Shown in pieces: positions 46,456 to 56,081 of a stretch of 64,000 nucleotides of DNA (the stretch's first letter is position 1; every line of letters starts with the position of its first letter). Position numbers and translations under genes: made by a program. Where the stretch lies: NCBI RefSeq assembly GCF_000421705.1, contig NZ_ATXN01000004.1, positions 193,501-257,500 on the forward strand, in the 5' to 3' direction. The notes beneath the pieces were generated by a model. It was given only the letters and a program-made list of their open reading frames with translations, was not told the DNA's origin and searched no databases. The stretch is from Brevundimonas naejangsanensis DSM 23858 (lineage in GTDB: Bacteria; Pseudomonadota; Alphaproteobacteria; Caulobacterales; Caulobacteraceae).

Positions 46456-48639
46456 ATGATCATCCGCACCCTGGCGTCCGTCGCCGTCCTTTCCCTTGCT
46501 GCCGGAGCCGCACCCGTCGCCATGGCCCAAGCTTCCGTTTCCACCAGCGTCGCCTCTGCCGCGCCGGGCTTCGCGACCAGCGACGCGACCGATCCCTATC
46601 TGTGGCTGGAGGAGGTCGAGGGCGAGCGCGCCATGGACTGGGTCAAGGCGCATAATGAAACCTCGCTGGGCGTGCTGCAGGGCGACCCGCGCTATGAAGC
46701 GCTGCATCAGCAGGCGCTGGAGCTGGTGCAGTCGCGCGACCGCATCCCTTCGCCCGGCTTCACCCACGATGGCCACATCGACAACTTCTGGCAGGACGCC
46801 GAGCATGTGCGCGGCGTCTGGCGCCGCACGACGCTGGACAGCTATCGCTCCGATACGCCGCAGTGGGAGACCATCCTGGACTTCGACGCCCTGTCGGCGG
46901 CCGAGGGCGCCAACTGGGTCTATAAGGGCGCGACCTGCTTGGCCCCCGAGGAACGCTACTGCCTGATAAACCTGTCCAACGGCGGCAAGGATGCGGTGAC
47001 CCTGCGCGAGTTCGACAGCGTGACCCGCACCTTCGTCGCTCCAGGCGAGGGGGGCGGCTTCAGCCTGCCGGAATCCAAGGGCGGCGCCAGCTGGATCGAC
47101 AAGGACACCCTGCTGATCGCGCGCGACTTCGGCGAAGGCTCGCTGACGGACTCGGGCTATCCGCGCACCGTGCGGCTGCTGAAGCGCGGCCAGACGATCG
47201 ACCAGGCGGTCGAGGTCTTCGCCGGTCAGAAGACCGACGTCTCGGTGTCCGGCTACACCCTGCGCGACGCCGACGGCGTGGTGCAGGCGGTGCTGCTGAA
47301 CCGGGGGATCAACTTCTATGAGAGCGAGACCTGGCGCCTGAACGCCGACGGCTCGACCACCAAGCTGGAGCTGCCGCTCAAGTCCAACATCAACGCCCTG
47401 GTCGCAGGCCAGTTGGTGGTGACGACGGACCAGGACTGGACCGCGCCGTCGGGCCAGCAGTTCAAGACCGGCGACGTCATCGCCTGGGACCTGCAGGCGT
47501 GGCTGGCCGATCCGAAGGCGCCCGCCCGTCTGGTCATCCGCCCCGGCGAGCGCGAGGCGGTCGAGGGGATCAACGCCACCCGCAACAAGCTGGTCGTGGC
47601 CCTTTATGAAAACGTGCGCGGCTCGGTCTATGTCTACGATCCGGCCGACTGGAGCCGCACCCGTCTGGACCTGCCGCAGAACGTCTCGGTCGGGGTCGGC
47701 TCGGCTTCGGAGCAGGACGACAAGATCTTCGTCAGCGTCACCGGCTATCTGAACCCGTCCAGCCTCTATCTGGCCGATGCGGCGACCGGGGCCGTCGATC
47801 TGACCAAGGCCCTGCCGGACAAGTTCGACGCCAGCGGCATGCGCGTGGATCAGTTCGAGGCCCGTTCGACCGACGGGACGATGATCCCCTATTTCGTTGT
47901 CCATAAGGACGCGATGGCGATGGACGGGTCGAACCCGACGCTGCTGTACGGCTATGGCGGTTTCCAGTCGTCGCTGCTGCCCGGCTATTCGCCGACGGTG
48001 GGCAAGCTGTGGCTGGAGCGGGGCGGCGTCTACGTCATCGCCAATACGCGCGGCGGCGGCGAGTTCGGTCCCAAATGGCACCAGGCGGCCCAGCAGGAAA
48101 ATCGCCAGCGCGCGCATGAGGACTTCCAGGCGGTGGCCCAGGACCTGATCACGCGCGGGATCACCAGCCAGCCGCACCTGGGCGTGATGGGCGGCTCGCA
48201 GGGCGGGCTGTTCATGGGCGCCATGCTGACCCAGCGCCCGGACCTGATCAACGCGGCGGTCATCCAGGTGCCGCTGTTCGACATGCTGCGTTTCCACAAG
48301 CTGCTGGCGGGCGCCTCCTGGATCGGCGAATACGGCGACCCGGACATCCCGGAACAGCGCGCCTGGATCGAACAATATTCGCCGTATCAGAAGCTGGCGG
48401 CGGGTCAGCCCTATCCGGAAGTCTTCATCCACACCTCGACCAAGGACGACCGCGTCCATCCCGGCCACGCCCGCAAGGCGGCGGCGCGGATGGAAGCGCT
48501 GGGCTATCCGGTGCTCTTCTATGAAAACACCGACGGCGGCCACGCGGCGGGCGCCAATCTGCGCGAGACGGCCCGCCGCATCGCGTTGGAATACACCTAC
48601 CTGACCCGCAGGCTGATGGATCAGCCGGCGCAGCGGTAA
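46456..48639 (+). CDS. secreted prolyl oligopeptidase-type S9 serine peptidase, copy 1
   Basis: Prolyl oligopeptidases cleave short peptides after proline. The 727-aa protein has a signal peptide (ending VAMAQA), a short N-terminal helical region, a beta-propeller, and the alpha/beta-hydrolase domain. The catalytic serine is S581 in GGSQGG, the aspartate is in STKDDRVHPGHA and the histidine is in GGHAAGA. The start ATG was chosen for the signal peptide; GGGGG lies before it. It lies upstream of a second, related S9 gene with a palindromic repeat between. Confidence 0.93.
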   Translation: MIIRTLASVAVLSLAAGAAPVAMAQASVSTSVASAAPGFATSDATDPYLWLEEVEGERAMDWVKAHNETSLGVLQGDPRYEALHQQALELVQSRDRIPSPGFTHDGHIDNFWQDAEHVRGVWRRTTLDSYRSDTPQWETILDFDALSAAEGANWVYKGATCLAPEERYCLINLSNGGKDAVTLREFDSVTRTFVAPGEGGGFSLPESKGGASWIDKDTLLIARDFGEGSLTDSGYPRTVRLLKRGQTIDQAVEVFAGQKTDVSVSGYTLRDADGVVQAVLLNRGINFYESETWRLNADGSTTKLELPLKSNINALVAGQLVVTTDQDWTAPSGQQFKTGDVIAWDLQAWLADPKAPARLVIRPGEREAVEGINATRNKLVVALYENVRGSVYVYDPADWSRTRLDLPQNVSVGVGSASEQDDKIFVSVTGYLNPSSLYLADAATGAVDLTKALPDKFDASGMRVDQFEARSTDGTMIPYFVVHKDAMAMDGSNPTLLYGYGGFQSSLLPGYSPTVGKLWLERGGVYVIANTRGGGEFGPKWHQAAQQENRQRAHEDFQAVAQDLITRGITSQPHLGVMGGSQGGLFMGAMLTQRPDLINAAVIQVPLFDMLRFHKLLAGASWIGEYGDPDIPEQRAWIEQYSPYQKLAAGQPYPEVFIHTSTKDDRVHPGHARKAAARMEALGYPVLFYENTDGGHAAGANLRETARRIALEYTYLTRRLMDQPAQR

Positions 48640-48651
48640 AACCATGCCCGC

Positions 48652-48771
48652 TCATTCCCGCGGAGGCAGGGACCCAGGTTTGAGCCTCGCGCTCGACCTG
48701 GGGCTGTGAGCGGAAATTTTGAAGGCGGCTCTTGGGGCCAAAGCACTGGGTCCCCGCCTCCGCGGGGATGA
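48652..48771. repeat. interspersed inverted repeat between the two S9 genes
   Basis: Two 26-bp arms (48652-48677 and 48746-48771) with the core CCGCGGAGGC-GGGACCCAG match at 24 of 26 positions in inverse orientation, enclosing a 68-bp loop. Elements with the same TCATCCCCGCGGAGG core are widespread between genes in Caulobacter-like and other GC-rich bacteria. Confidence 0.85.
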
Positions 48772-48785
48772 ACGGAGAAGAGATT

Positions 48786-50987
48786 GTGAAAACCCTGTTC
48801 CTGTCAGCTGCCCTGCCCGTGATGATGCTGGCCGCGGCGCCCGCGCTGGCGAACGGCGCGCCCGCTGACCCCACGGCCGCCTCGGCCATGACCCCGCCGC
48901 CGCACTTCCCGCGCGACCTGTCGCCCGAGGGGGTCAAGGCCGCTGACGACCACCTGGCGCTGGAAGAGGTGGACGGCGCCGAGGCCCGCGCCTTTGTCGC
49001 CGCCTCCAATGAAAAGGCCCTGGCCGCCCTGACCGGCGACCGCCGCTATGAGCCGTTCCGCCAGCAGGCCGAAGCCATCCTGACGGCCACCGACCGCATC
49101 CCCGGCGTCAGCTTCCTGGGCGAAGGGCTCGGCAACTTCTGGCAGGACGCCGCCAATCCCAAGGGCGTCTGGCGCCGCACGACGCTGGACTCCTATCGCA
49201 CCGCCCAGCCGCAGTGGGAGACCCTGCTGGACATCGACGCCCTGGCCAAGGCGGAAGGCAAGGACTGGGTGTTCAAGGGCGCCAACTGCCTGGCGCCGGA
49301 CGAGACCCGCTGCCTGGTCAATCTGTCGAACGGGGGCATGGACGCCGTGACGGTGCGCGAGTTCGACCTGACGACCAAGACCTTCGTGGACGGCGGCTTC
49401 GTCATCCCCGAAGGCAAGCACCGCATCAGCTGGCTGGACCGCGACACCCTGCTGATCGCCACCGACTTCGGCCCCGGCAGCCTGACGGAGTCGGGCTATC
49501 CCTTCATCATCAAGTCGCTGAAGCGCGGCCATCCGCTGGAACACGCGACCGAGGTCTATCGCGGCCAGCAGGGGGACGGCGGATACGGCGTCTCGCCGAT
49601 GGTGTTCCGCGACAAGGCGGGAGCGGTCGAAGCCGTGCTGTTCAGCCGCCCGCTGGACACCTTCCGCTCAGAGATCTGGGCGCTGGGGCCCGACGGCAAG
49701 CCGTATCAACTGGCCCTGCCCGAGCGCGTGGGCGTAGAGGGCGTGCTGGGCGGCCAGTTGATCTTCTCGCCCGAACAGGCGTGGAGCTTCGACGGTCAGG
49801 ACTATGCCGCCGGTTCGCTGGTCGCCCTGCCGATGGGCGTGCTGGGCGACGTGCGTCAGAGTATCCGCATCGACGCGAAGATGGCGACTATCTTCGCCCC
49901 CGGCCCGCGCCAGTCGCTGCAGAGCGTTCGGGTTTTCCCGGACAGCATCGTCGCTGTGATCGCCGACAACGTCGTCGGTACGTTGAAGCGGTTTACGCGA
50001 ACCGCCGACGGTTGGACCGCGACTGACATCGCCGTTCCGGCCAACAGCGCCGTGGGTCTGGGCGACAGCTCCAAGGCCAAGGGGCAGGTCTTCGTCTCGA
50101 CGCAGGGCTTCCTGACCCCGCCGACCCTCAGCCTGGCGGACGTCTCGACCGGCGCCCCGACCGAGCTCAAGTCGGCGCCGGCCAAGTTCGACGCCTCAAC
50201 CCATGTGGTCGAGCAGTTCGAGGCGACCTCGACCGATGGGACCAGGATTCCCTATTTCGTCACCCGGCCGAAGAACCTGGCGATGGACGGAACCGGCCCG
50301 ACCATCCTGTTCGGTTACGGCGGCTTCCAGGCCAGCTTCCCGCCCGCCTACAAGCCCGAGATGGGCAAGCTGTGGCTGGAGAACGGCGGCGTCTTCGTTC
50401 AGGCCAACATCCGCGGCGGCGGCGAGTTCGGCCCACAATGGCACCAGGCGGCCCTGCGCGAAAACCGTCAGCGCGCCTTTGACGACTTCGCCGCCGTGGC
50501 CCGCGATCTGGAGCAGCGCCGCATCACCAGCCCGCGCCACCTGGGCATCTATGGGCGGTCCAACGGCGGGGTGCTGACCAGCGTGTCCATCACCCAGCAC
50601 CCGGAGCTGTTCAATGCGGCGGTGATCGAAAGCCCGCTGATCGACATGCTGCGCTATCAGGAGCTGCCGGCGGGCGCGTCGTGGATGGGCGAGTACGGCG
50701 ATCCGCGCATTCCGGGCGACGCCGAATTCATCGCCCGCTATTCGGCCTATCAGCAGTTGCGGCCCGAGGTGAAATACCCGCGCGTCTACATCACGACCAA
50801 CACGCGCGACGACCGGGTCCACCCCGGCCATGCCCGCAAGTTCGCGGCGCGTCTGGGCGATCAGGGCCACGACCACCTCTATTTCGAGGATACGGCGGGC
50901 GGACACTCCAACGACGCCGATCCGGTCGCCAACGCTCGCCGCTGGGCGCGCCACTATGTCTACCTAGCCCAACAACTGATGGATTAA
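48786..50987 (+). CDS. secreted prolyl oligopeptidase-type S9 serine peptidase, copy 2 (GTG start)
   Basis: This 733-aa paralogue of the preceding gene has the same order: signal peptide (MKTLFLSAALPVMMLAAAPA), propeller and hydrolase domain. The catalytic serine is S592 in GRSNGG, with TRDDRVHPGHARKF and GGHSNDA. The serine motif GRSNGG differs from GGSQGG in copy 1, hinting at different specificity. GTG was chosen since GGAGAAG lies seven bases upstream and the signal peptide begins there. An ATG six codons upstream lies inside the repeat arm. Confidence 0.92.
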   Translation: MKTLFLSAALPVMMLAAAPALANGAPADPTAASAMTPPPHFPRDLSPEGVKAADDHLALEEVDGAEARAFVAASNEKALAALTGDRRYEPFRQQAEAILTATDRIPGVSFLGEGLGNFWQDAANPKGVWRRTTLDSYRTAQPQWETLLDIDALAKAEGKDWVFKGANCLAPDETRCLVNLSNGGMDAVTVREFDLTTKTFVDGGFVIPEGKHRISWLDRDTLLIATDFGPGSLTESGYPFIIKSLKRGHPLEHATEVYRGQQGDGGYGVSPMVFRDKAGAVEAVLFSRPLDTFRSEIWALGPDGKPYQLALPERVGVEGVLGGQLIFSPEQAWSFDGQDYAAGSLVALPMGVLGDVRQSIRIDAKMATIFAPGPRQSLQSVRVFPDSIVAVIADNVVGTLKRFTRTADGWTATDIAVPANSAVGLGDSSKAKGQVFVSTQGFLTPPTLSLADVSTGAPTELKSAPAKFDASTHVVEQFEATSTDGTRIPYFVTRPKNLAMDGTGPTILFGYGGFQASFPPAYKPEMGKLWLENGGVFVQANIRGGGEFGPQWHQAALRENRQRAFDDFAAVARDLEQRRITSPRHLGIYGRSNGGVLTSVSITQHPELFNAAVIESPLIDMLRYQELPAGASWMGEYGDPRIPGDAEFIARYSAYQQLRPEVKYPRVYITTNTRDDRVHPGHARKFAARLGDQGHDHLYFEDTAGGHSNDADPVANARRWARHYVYLAQQLMD

Positions 50988-51000
50988 AGGGCTTTTTAGT

Positions 51001-51030
51001 GCGCTAACGGCCTTCGGCCTGCTTGAGCGC
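51001..51030 (-). repeat. structured intergenic element, copy 14
   Basis: On the minus strand: outer stem GCGCT/AGCGC, internal loop CAAGCA opposite GTT, and inner stem GGCC-GAA-GGCC. The ACTAAAA tail follows. It lies 13 bp after the S9 copy-2 stop. Confidence 0.85.
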
Positions 51031-51109
51031 GAAGGCGGGTCGAAGGCGTGTGACGCCGCTCACGCATTTATGAGCGACGCCTTTGCGGCGAAGGGATAGG
51101 ATCGCCGCC

Positions 51110-51865
51110 ATGATGGCACGGGGCCTGTTCAGATACGGGATAGCGGCGACGGCGATCGCGGGCGCAGGCCTGCTGGCCGTCGCCGCCGCGCCGTCGCGTG
51201 AGCGTGCCGCCACGGTCCAGCCGGTGGTGGTCGAACTGTTCACCGCCCAGGGCTGCTCGGGCTGTCCCGACGCCAACCGCACGGTCGAGACCGTGGCGAC
51301 TGAGCCGGGTGTGATCGTCCTGACCTACGGCGTCGACTATTGGGACTATCTGGGCTGGCCCGACACCTTCGCCCGGCCCGAGTTCGCCGAGCGCCAGCGC
51401 GCCTATCGCCAAGCTTTGAGGCTGCGGAACGTCTCGACGCCGCAGGTGGTGATCGACGGGCGCCGTCATGTCTCGGGCGCCCGTTCGCCTGAGCTGAAGG
51501 CCGCCGTCGAGGCCGAGGCGCGGGGTCGCGGCTGGCCGCCCGAGATCGAGTTCCGCGAGACCGGCGACCGCGTCGGCGTCGGCTCGGGCCGGGCGCCGCA
51601 GGGCGGGGCGGAGGTCGTCGCCGTGGTCTATCGGCCCGGTCAGCAGACGGTCGAGGTCAAGGGCGGCGACAACCGGGGCCGCGCGGTGACCCACGTCAAT
51701 GTCGTGCGCGAGGTGCGGCGGCTGGGCGACTGGAATGGACGACCGGTGTTGTTTCCCCTGCCTGTCGAGGCGGGCGCCGATGAAGGCGTGGTGATCCTGC
51801 TTCAGGCCAAGGACGACCGCAGCATCCTGTCATCGGCCGCGCGGCCGGAACCGGGGCGCGATTGA
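51110..51865 (+). CDS. DUF1223 secreted thioredoxin-fold protein
   Basis: The family consists of exported proteins with a thioredoxin-like fold and unknown function. The 251-aa protein has a signal or anchor segment (residues 9-27). It also has the motif VVVELFTAQGCSGCPDANR with C49 and C52, the block LTYGVDYWDYLGWPDTFA, and a conserved RNVSTPQVVIDG. The two cysteines suggest periplasmic thiol redox activity, which is inference. Two adjacent ATGs could serve as start; the first is used. Confidence 0.88.
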   Translation: MMARGLFRYGIAATAIAGAGLLAVAAAPSRERAATVQPVVVELFTAQGCSGCPDANRTVETVATEPGVIVLTYGVDYWDYLGWPDTFARPEFAERQRAYRQALRLRNVSTPQVVIDGRRHVSGARSPELKAAVEAEARGRGWPPEIEFRETGDRVGVGSGRAPQGGAEVVAVVYRPGQQTVEVKGGDNRGRAVTHVNVVREVRRLGDWNGRPVLFPLPVEAGADEGVVILLQAKDDRSILSSAARPEPGRD

Positions 51866-51940
51866 ACCGCTGACGGAAAAGGTCTAAAGGCCCGCGGCTC
51901 TTGATGGGCACGCCTCCTCGCGCGACCCGGAGAACATTGC

Positions 51941-53905
51941 ATGGTCGGGGACACGCCCCGCGGCGACGCCGCGCCAACCGCCAACGCCTCTTCCGCCGCT
52001 AACGCCCAGCCTCCCGCCTCGGGGGGCTCGCCGGGGACTGGCGGCAAGACCGGCCGCCGCGCCCTGATCCTGGGCGCCATCGGCGTGGTTTTCGGCGACA
52101 TCGGCACCAGCCCCATCTACGCCCTGCGCGAGGCCATCGGCCACGCCCAGAAGGGCGTCGAAGGCGACCTGGCCGTCATCGGCGTGGTGTCGCTGGCCTT
52201 CTGGGCGCTGATGGTGGTGGTGACGTTCAAATACGTCATGTTCCTGATGCGGGCCGACAACAAGGGAGAGGGCGGCACCCTGTCGCTGATGGCCCTGGCC
52301 CAGCACGCCATCGGTCGACGCAGCGCCTGGCTGTTCATTCTGGGGGTCTGCGGCGCAGCCCTGTTCTACAGCGACGGCGTCATCACCCCGGCCATTTCCG
52401 TCCTGTCGGCCATCGAGGGTCTGCAGGAGGCGCCGGGCCTGAACGGCCGCCTCGATCCCTTCATCGTGCCGTTGGCGGCGAGCATACTGATCGCGCTGTT
52501 CATGGTCCAGTCGCGCGGCACGGCCGGACTGGCCAAATTCTTTGGCCCCATCACGCTTGTCTGGTTCCTGTCGCTGGGCGTGATGGGCGTGGCGCACATC
52601 TTCGACGACCTGTCGATCCTGAAGGCCCTGTCGCCCTATTACGGGATCAAGCTGCTGATCGCCGACGGCTTCCTGGGCTTCGTCATCCTGGGCAGCGTCT
52701 TTCTGGCCGTCACCGGAGCCGAGGCGCTGTATGCGGACATGGGCCATTTCGGCAAGTCGCCAATCCGTCGGGGCTGGCTGTTCATCGTCCTGCCCTGCCT
52801 GACGCTGAACTATCTGGGGCAGGGCGCCTTCCTGCTGTCGCACCCCGGCGCGGCCAACAATCCCTTCTGGAACATGGTGCCGCAGCTGGTCTACTGGCCC
52901 ATGCTGCTGCTGGCGACGGCGGCCACGGTGATCGCCAGCCAGGCGGTCATCACCGGCGCCTTCTCGGTGACGCAGCAGGCGGTCCAGCTGGGCCTGCTGC
53001 CGCGACTGGACATCCGCAACACCTCCGAGACGCAGGCGGGCCAGATCTATGTGCCTGCGATCAACAGCCTGTTGATGGTCGGGGTGCTGTTCGTGCTTGT
53101 GACCTTCCAGTCGTCGCACAATCTGACGGCGGCCTATGGGGTGGCGGTGACCGGGACCATGATGGTCAACACCCTGATGTCCTTCACCGTCGTGCGCCAC
53201 AAATGGAAGTGGCCGATGTGGGCGGTGCTGCTGACCCTGGTGCCGTTCGGATTCATCGACGCGGTCTTCCTGACCTCCAACCTGCTCAAGATCCCGGCAG
53301 GGGCGTGGATGCCGCTGGTGCTGGGCGGCGGTCTGGTCATGCTGATGTGGACCTGGGTGCGCGGCACCCAGATCCTGACCGACAAGACGCGCAAGGACAG
53401 CCTGCCGCTGACCGATCTGATCGAGATGTTGCGCGCCCGTCCGCCGCACCGCGCGCCGGGCACGGCCATCTTCCTGACCTCGGACGCCGATGTCGCGCCG
53501 GTGGCCCTGATGCACAACCTCAAGCATAACAAGGTGCTGCACGAGAAGAACATCATCCTGACGGTGCATACGTCCGACCGGCCGCGCGTGCCGGACCTGC
53601 AAAGGGTGGCGGTCGAGCCGATCAGCGATGATTTCAAGCGCCTTACCTTGACCTTCGGCTATATGGAGACGCCGAACGTGCCGCGCGCGCTTGGCCTGTG
53701 TCGCAAGCAGGGGCTGAAGTTCGACATCATGTCGACCAGCTTCTTCCTGGGGCGCCGCTCCGTCGTTCCCACCGCCCGGCAGGGCATGCCTCTTTGGCAG
53801 GACAAGCTGTTTATCTTCCTGATGCGTAACGCCGCCAATCCGACCGACTTCTTCCGCATTCCGCCCGGCCGCGTGGTCGAGCTTGGCACCCAGGTGTCGG
53901 TGTGA
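51941..53905 (+). CDS. kup: Kup-type K+ uptake permease
   Basis: Kup is a proton-coupled potassium importer. The 654-aa protein has an Ala/Ser/Pro-rich N-terminal 38 residues, then about 12 hydrophobic segments. The family motifs GVVFGDIGTSPIYALREA and GNNGEG-like ADNKGEGGTLSLMALA are present, and a C-terminal cytosolic domain ends in FFRIPPGRVVELGTQVSV. It overlaps the next gene by four bases (GTGA). Confidence 0.95.
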   Translation: MVGDTPRGDAAPTANASSAANAQPPASGGSPGTGGKTGRRALILGAIGVVFGDIGTSPIYALREAIGHAQKGVEGDLAVIGVVSLAFWALMVVVTFKYVMFLMRADNKGEGGTLSLMALAQHAIGRRSAWLFILGVCGAALFYSDGVITPAISVLSAIEGLQEAPGLNGRLDPFIVPLAASILIALFMVQSRGTAGLAKFFGPITLVWFLSLGVMGVAHIFDDLSILKALSPYYGIKLLIADGFLGFVILGSVFLAVTGAEALYADMGHFGKSPIRRGWLFIVLPCLTLNYLGQGAFLLSHPGAANNPFWNMVPQLVYWPMLLLATAATVIASQAVITGAFSVTQQAVQLGLLPRLDIRNTSETQAGQIYVPAINSLLMVGVLFVLVTFQSSHNLTAAYGVAVTGTMMVNTLMSFTVVRHKWKWPMWAVLLTLVPFGFIDAVFLTSNLLKIPAGAWMPLVLGGGLVMLMWTWVRGTQILTDKTRKDSLPLTDLIEMLRARPPHRAPGTAIFLTSDADVAPVALMHNLKHNKVLHEKNIILTVHTSDRPRVPDLQRVAVEPISDDFKRLTLTFGYMETPNVPRALGLCRKQGLKFDIMSTSFFLGRRSVVPTARQGMPLWQDKLFIFLMRNAANPTDFFRIPPGRVVELGTQVSV

Positions 53906-55296
53906 GCGGGGGGACGCCTAAGGGCAAAAGCTCCGCCGCGCGCGGTCGCCGCATCGCCGAAAAGGCGCGCGGTCCGCGTCGTGAACCCGCGCCGCGTCCG
54001 GTCGCTGACGACCCCCACGCCGACATCGGCGTCGAAGCGCGGCTGGTCGCCGGCCTGCTGCTGAACGCGGCGCTGGAGAAGCGCACCGGTCTGGACGAGG
54101 CACTGTCGCAGTCGCCCGCGCGCGATCTTCCGCCGCAGGATCGGGCCTTCGCCCGCGCCGTGGCGATGGCGGCCCTGCGCCGTCTGGGCGAGATCGACCA
54201 GATCCTTGAGCGTCGCCTGCAGAAGGCGCCGCCGCTGGCGGTTATGACCATATTGCGCATCGCCCTGGCCCAGACCCTGGTGCTGGAGACGCCCGCCTTC
54301 GCCGCGGTGTCGACGGCGGTGAAGCTGGCCGAGCGCGACCCCAAGACGCGGCCCTACAAGAATCTGGTCAACGCCGTGCTGCGCGGCGTCGGCCGCGACG
54401 GTCCCGGCCTGACGACGGCGGAAGCCAACCTGCCCGACTGGCTGGCCCAGCGCTGGAAAGCCACCTATGGCGAGGCGGCCCTGATCGGTCTGGCCCTGGC
54501 GACGCGCGAGGAACCCGCCACCGACCTCACGGCCAAACCGGGCGTCGATCCCGCCGAATTGGCGGCCTCAGTCGACGGCGAGGCCTTGCCCGGCGGCACG
54601 GTCCGCACCGGCAAGCGCGGCGATGTCGCCTCATGGCCCGGCTTTGAGGCCGGCGACTGGTGGGTGCAGGACGCGGCAGCCGCCGTGCCCGCCCGCCTGC
54701 TGGCGGTCAAGGCGGGCGAGACGGCGCTGGACCTGTGCGCCGCGCCGGGCGGCAAGACGCTGCAGCTGGCCGCCGCCGGGGCCGAGGTGACAGCCCTGGA
54801 CCGGTCCGAGGCGCGCCTGAAACGCCTGCGCCAGAACTTCGAGCGCATGAACCTCACGGCCGAGGTGGTCGCCGTCCCGGCCGAGGACTGGGACGACGAC
54901 CGCACCTTCGACGCTGTCCTGCTGGACGCGCCGTGCACGGCGACCGGCACCTATCGCCGCAACCCCGAGGTGCTGCGCGCCACCCGCCCCGCCGATGTGG
55001 CCAAGCTGGCCGACGTGCAGCACCGCCTGCTGGACGCCGCCGCCGAGAAGGTGAAGCCGGGCGGCCGTCTGGTCTATTGCGTCTGTTCGCTGGAGCGCGA
55101 AGAGGGCGAGACGCAGGTGATCGCCTTCCTGCGTCGCAACCCGGCCTTCCGCACCGTCGCCGCCGTTCCTGCCGAGGTCGGCGCCCCGGACGAGGCCCTG
55201 ACCCCGGAAGGCTGGCTGCGCCTGCTGCCCTCGCAATGGGCGGAGAAAGGCGGTCTGGACGGCTTCTTCGCGGCCAGGCTGGAGCGGATCGCCTAA
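53902..55296 (+). CDS. rsmB: RsmB-type 16S rRNA m5C967 methyltransferase with NusB domain
   Basis: RsmB methylates C967 of 16S rRNA. The 464-aa protein has a basic N-terminal tail and a NusB-like helical domain (about 40-170). The Rossmann-fold methyltransferase follows, with DLCAAPGGKTLQLA, the motif-IV cysteine in DAPCTATGT and the catalytic cysteine in VYCVCSLEREEGE. It is coupled to kup by a GTG start and its stop overlaps the convergent ABC gene stop by four bases. Confidence 0.92.
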   Translation: MSGGTPKGKSSAARGRRIAEKARGPRREPAPRPVADDPHADIGVEARLVAGLLLNAALEKRTGLDEALSQSPARDLPPQDRAFARAVAMAALRRLGEIDQILERRLQKAPPLAVMTILRIALAQTLVLETPAFAAVSTAVKLAERDPKTRPYKNLVNAVLRGVGRDGPGLTTAEANLPDWLAQRWKATYGEAALIGLALATREEPATDLTAKPGVDPAELAASVDGEALPGGTVRTGKRGDVASWPGFEAGDWWVQDAAAAVPARLLAVKAGETALDLCAAPGGKTLQLAAAGAEVTALDRSEARLKRLRQNFERMNLTAEVVAVPAEDWDDDRTFDAVLLDAPCTATGTYRRNPEVLRATRPADVAKLADVQHRLLDAAAEKVKPGGRLVYCVCSLEREEGETQVIAFLRRNPAFRTVAAVPAEVGAPDEALTPEGWLRLLPSQWAEKGGLDGFFAARLERIA

Positions 55297-56081
55297 CTGA
55301 GCTGAAGGCCGAACCAGCCGTCGCGGCCGGAGACCGTCATCGGCAGGCCGAACAGGTCGGTCAGGGCGGCGTCGGTCAGCATGTCGCGCTTGGCGCCGTC
55401 GCGGGCGACGCGGCCGTCCTTCATCATGATGACGCGGCCGATCTCGGGCAGGATCTCCTCGATGTGGTGGGTCACCAGGATCAGGGTGGCGCCGCTCTGC
55501 GCCAGCGGCCTGAGGCTGTCGAGGAACAGGCGGCGCGTCGCCGGGTCCAGCCCGCCGCATGGCTCGTCCAGCAGGATGGCGTCGGGCTGATGAGCCAGTG
55601 CGCGGGCGATCAGCACCCGCCGCGCCTCGCCGGAGGACAGGGTGGCCATTGAACGGCCGATCAGATGCTCGACCCCCATGCGGTGCAGGGCCTCGGCGGC
55701 GGCGTCGCGCATGGCGGGCGTGATCGTTTCGCGCCGCCAGACCCCGCGCGAGGCGAAGAAGCCTGAGACGACCGCGTCCATCACCTCCAGCGCGTCCTCG
55801 CCGGTCAGGTCCGACTGGGCGGCGGGCGAGACGAAGCCGAGACGGCGGCGCAGGGAGAAGACGTCCCACGGACTCTGGCCGAACACCTCGACCCGCGCGC
55901 CGTGCACGGGATAGAGCTGGTGCAGGATCAGCTTGACCAGCGTCGACTTGCCCGAGCCGTTGCGCCCCAGGATCGCCGTGTGGTCGCCCGCCGCAATGGT
56001 CAGGCTGACATCATCCAGAATGCGTCGCTCGCCGCGCACCACGCTGGCGTTTTCGATGCGCAGCAGCGGCTCAGTCATCAT
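55293..56081 (-). CDS. stand-alone ABC transporter ATP-binding protein
   Basis: This 262-aa ATPase has Walker A GRNGSGKST at residues 39-47, Q-loop SPAAQSDL, signature LSSGEARRVLIARAL, Walker B ILLDEPCGGLD and the switch histidine in VTHHIEEIL. No membrane subunit is nearby. The family of ModF/YlmA-like lone ATPases is the best guess, with unknown substrate. Its start overlaps the metallopeptidase stop by 11 bases; a second ATG three bases on would shorten the overlap to eight. The two are likely one unit. Confidence 0.87.
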   Translation of the reverse strand: MMTEPLLRIENASVVRGERRILDDVSLTIAAGDHTAILGRNGSGKSTLVKLILHQLYPVHGARVEVFGQSPWDVFSLRRRLGFVSPAAQSDLTGEDALEVMDAVVSGFFASRGVWRRETITPAMRDAAAEALHRMGVEHLIGRSMATLSSGEARRVLIARALAHQPDAILLDEPCGGLDPATRRLFLDSLRPLAQSGATLILVTHHIEEILPEIGRVIMMKDGRVARDGAKRDMLTDAALTDLFGLPMTVSGRDGWFGLQLS

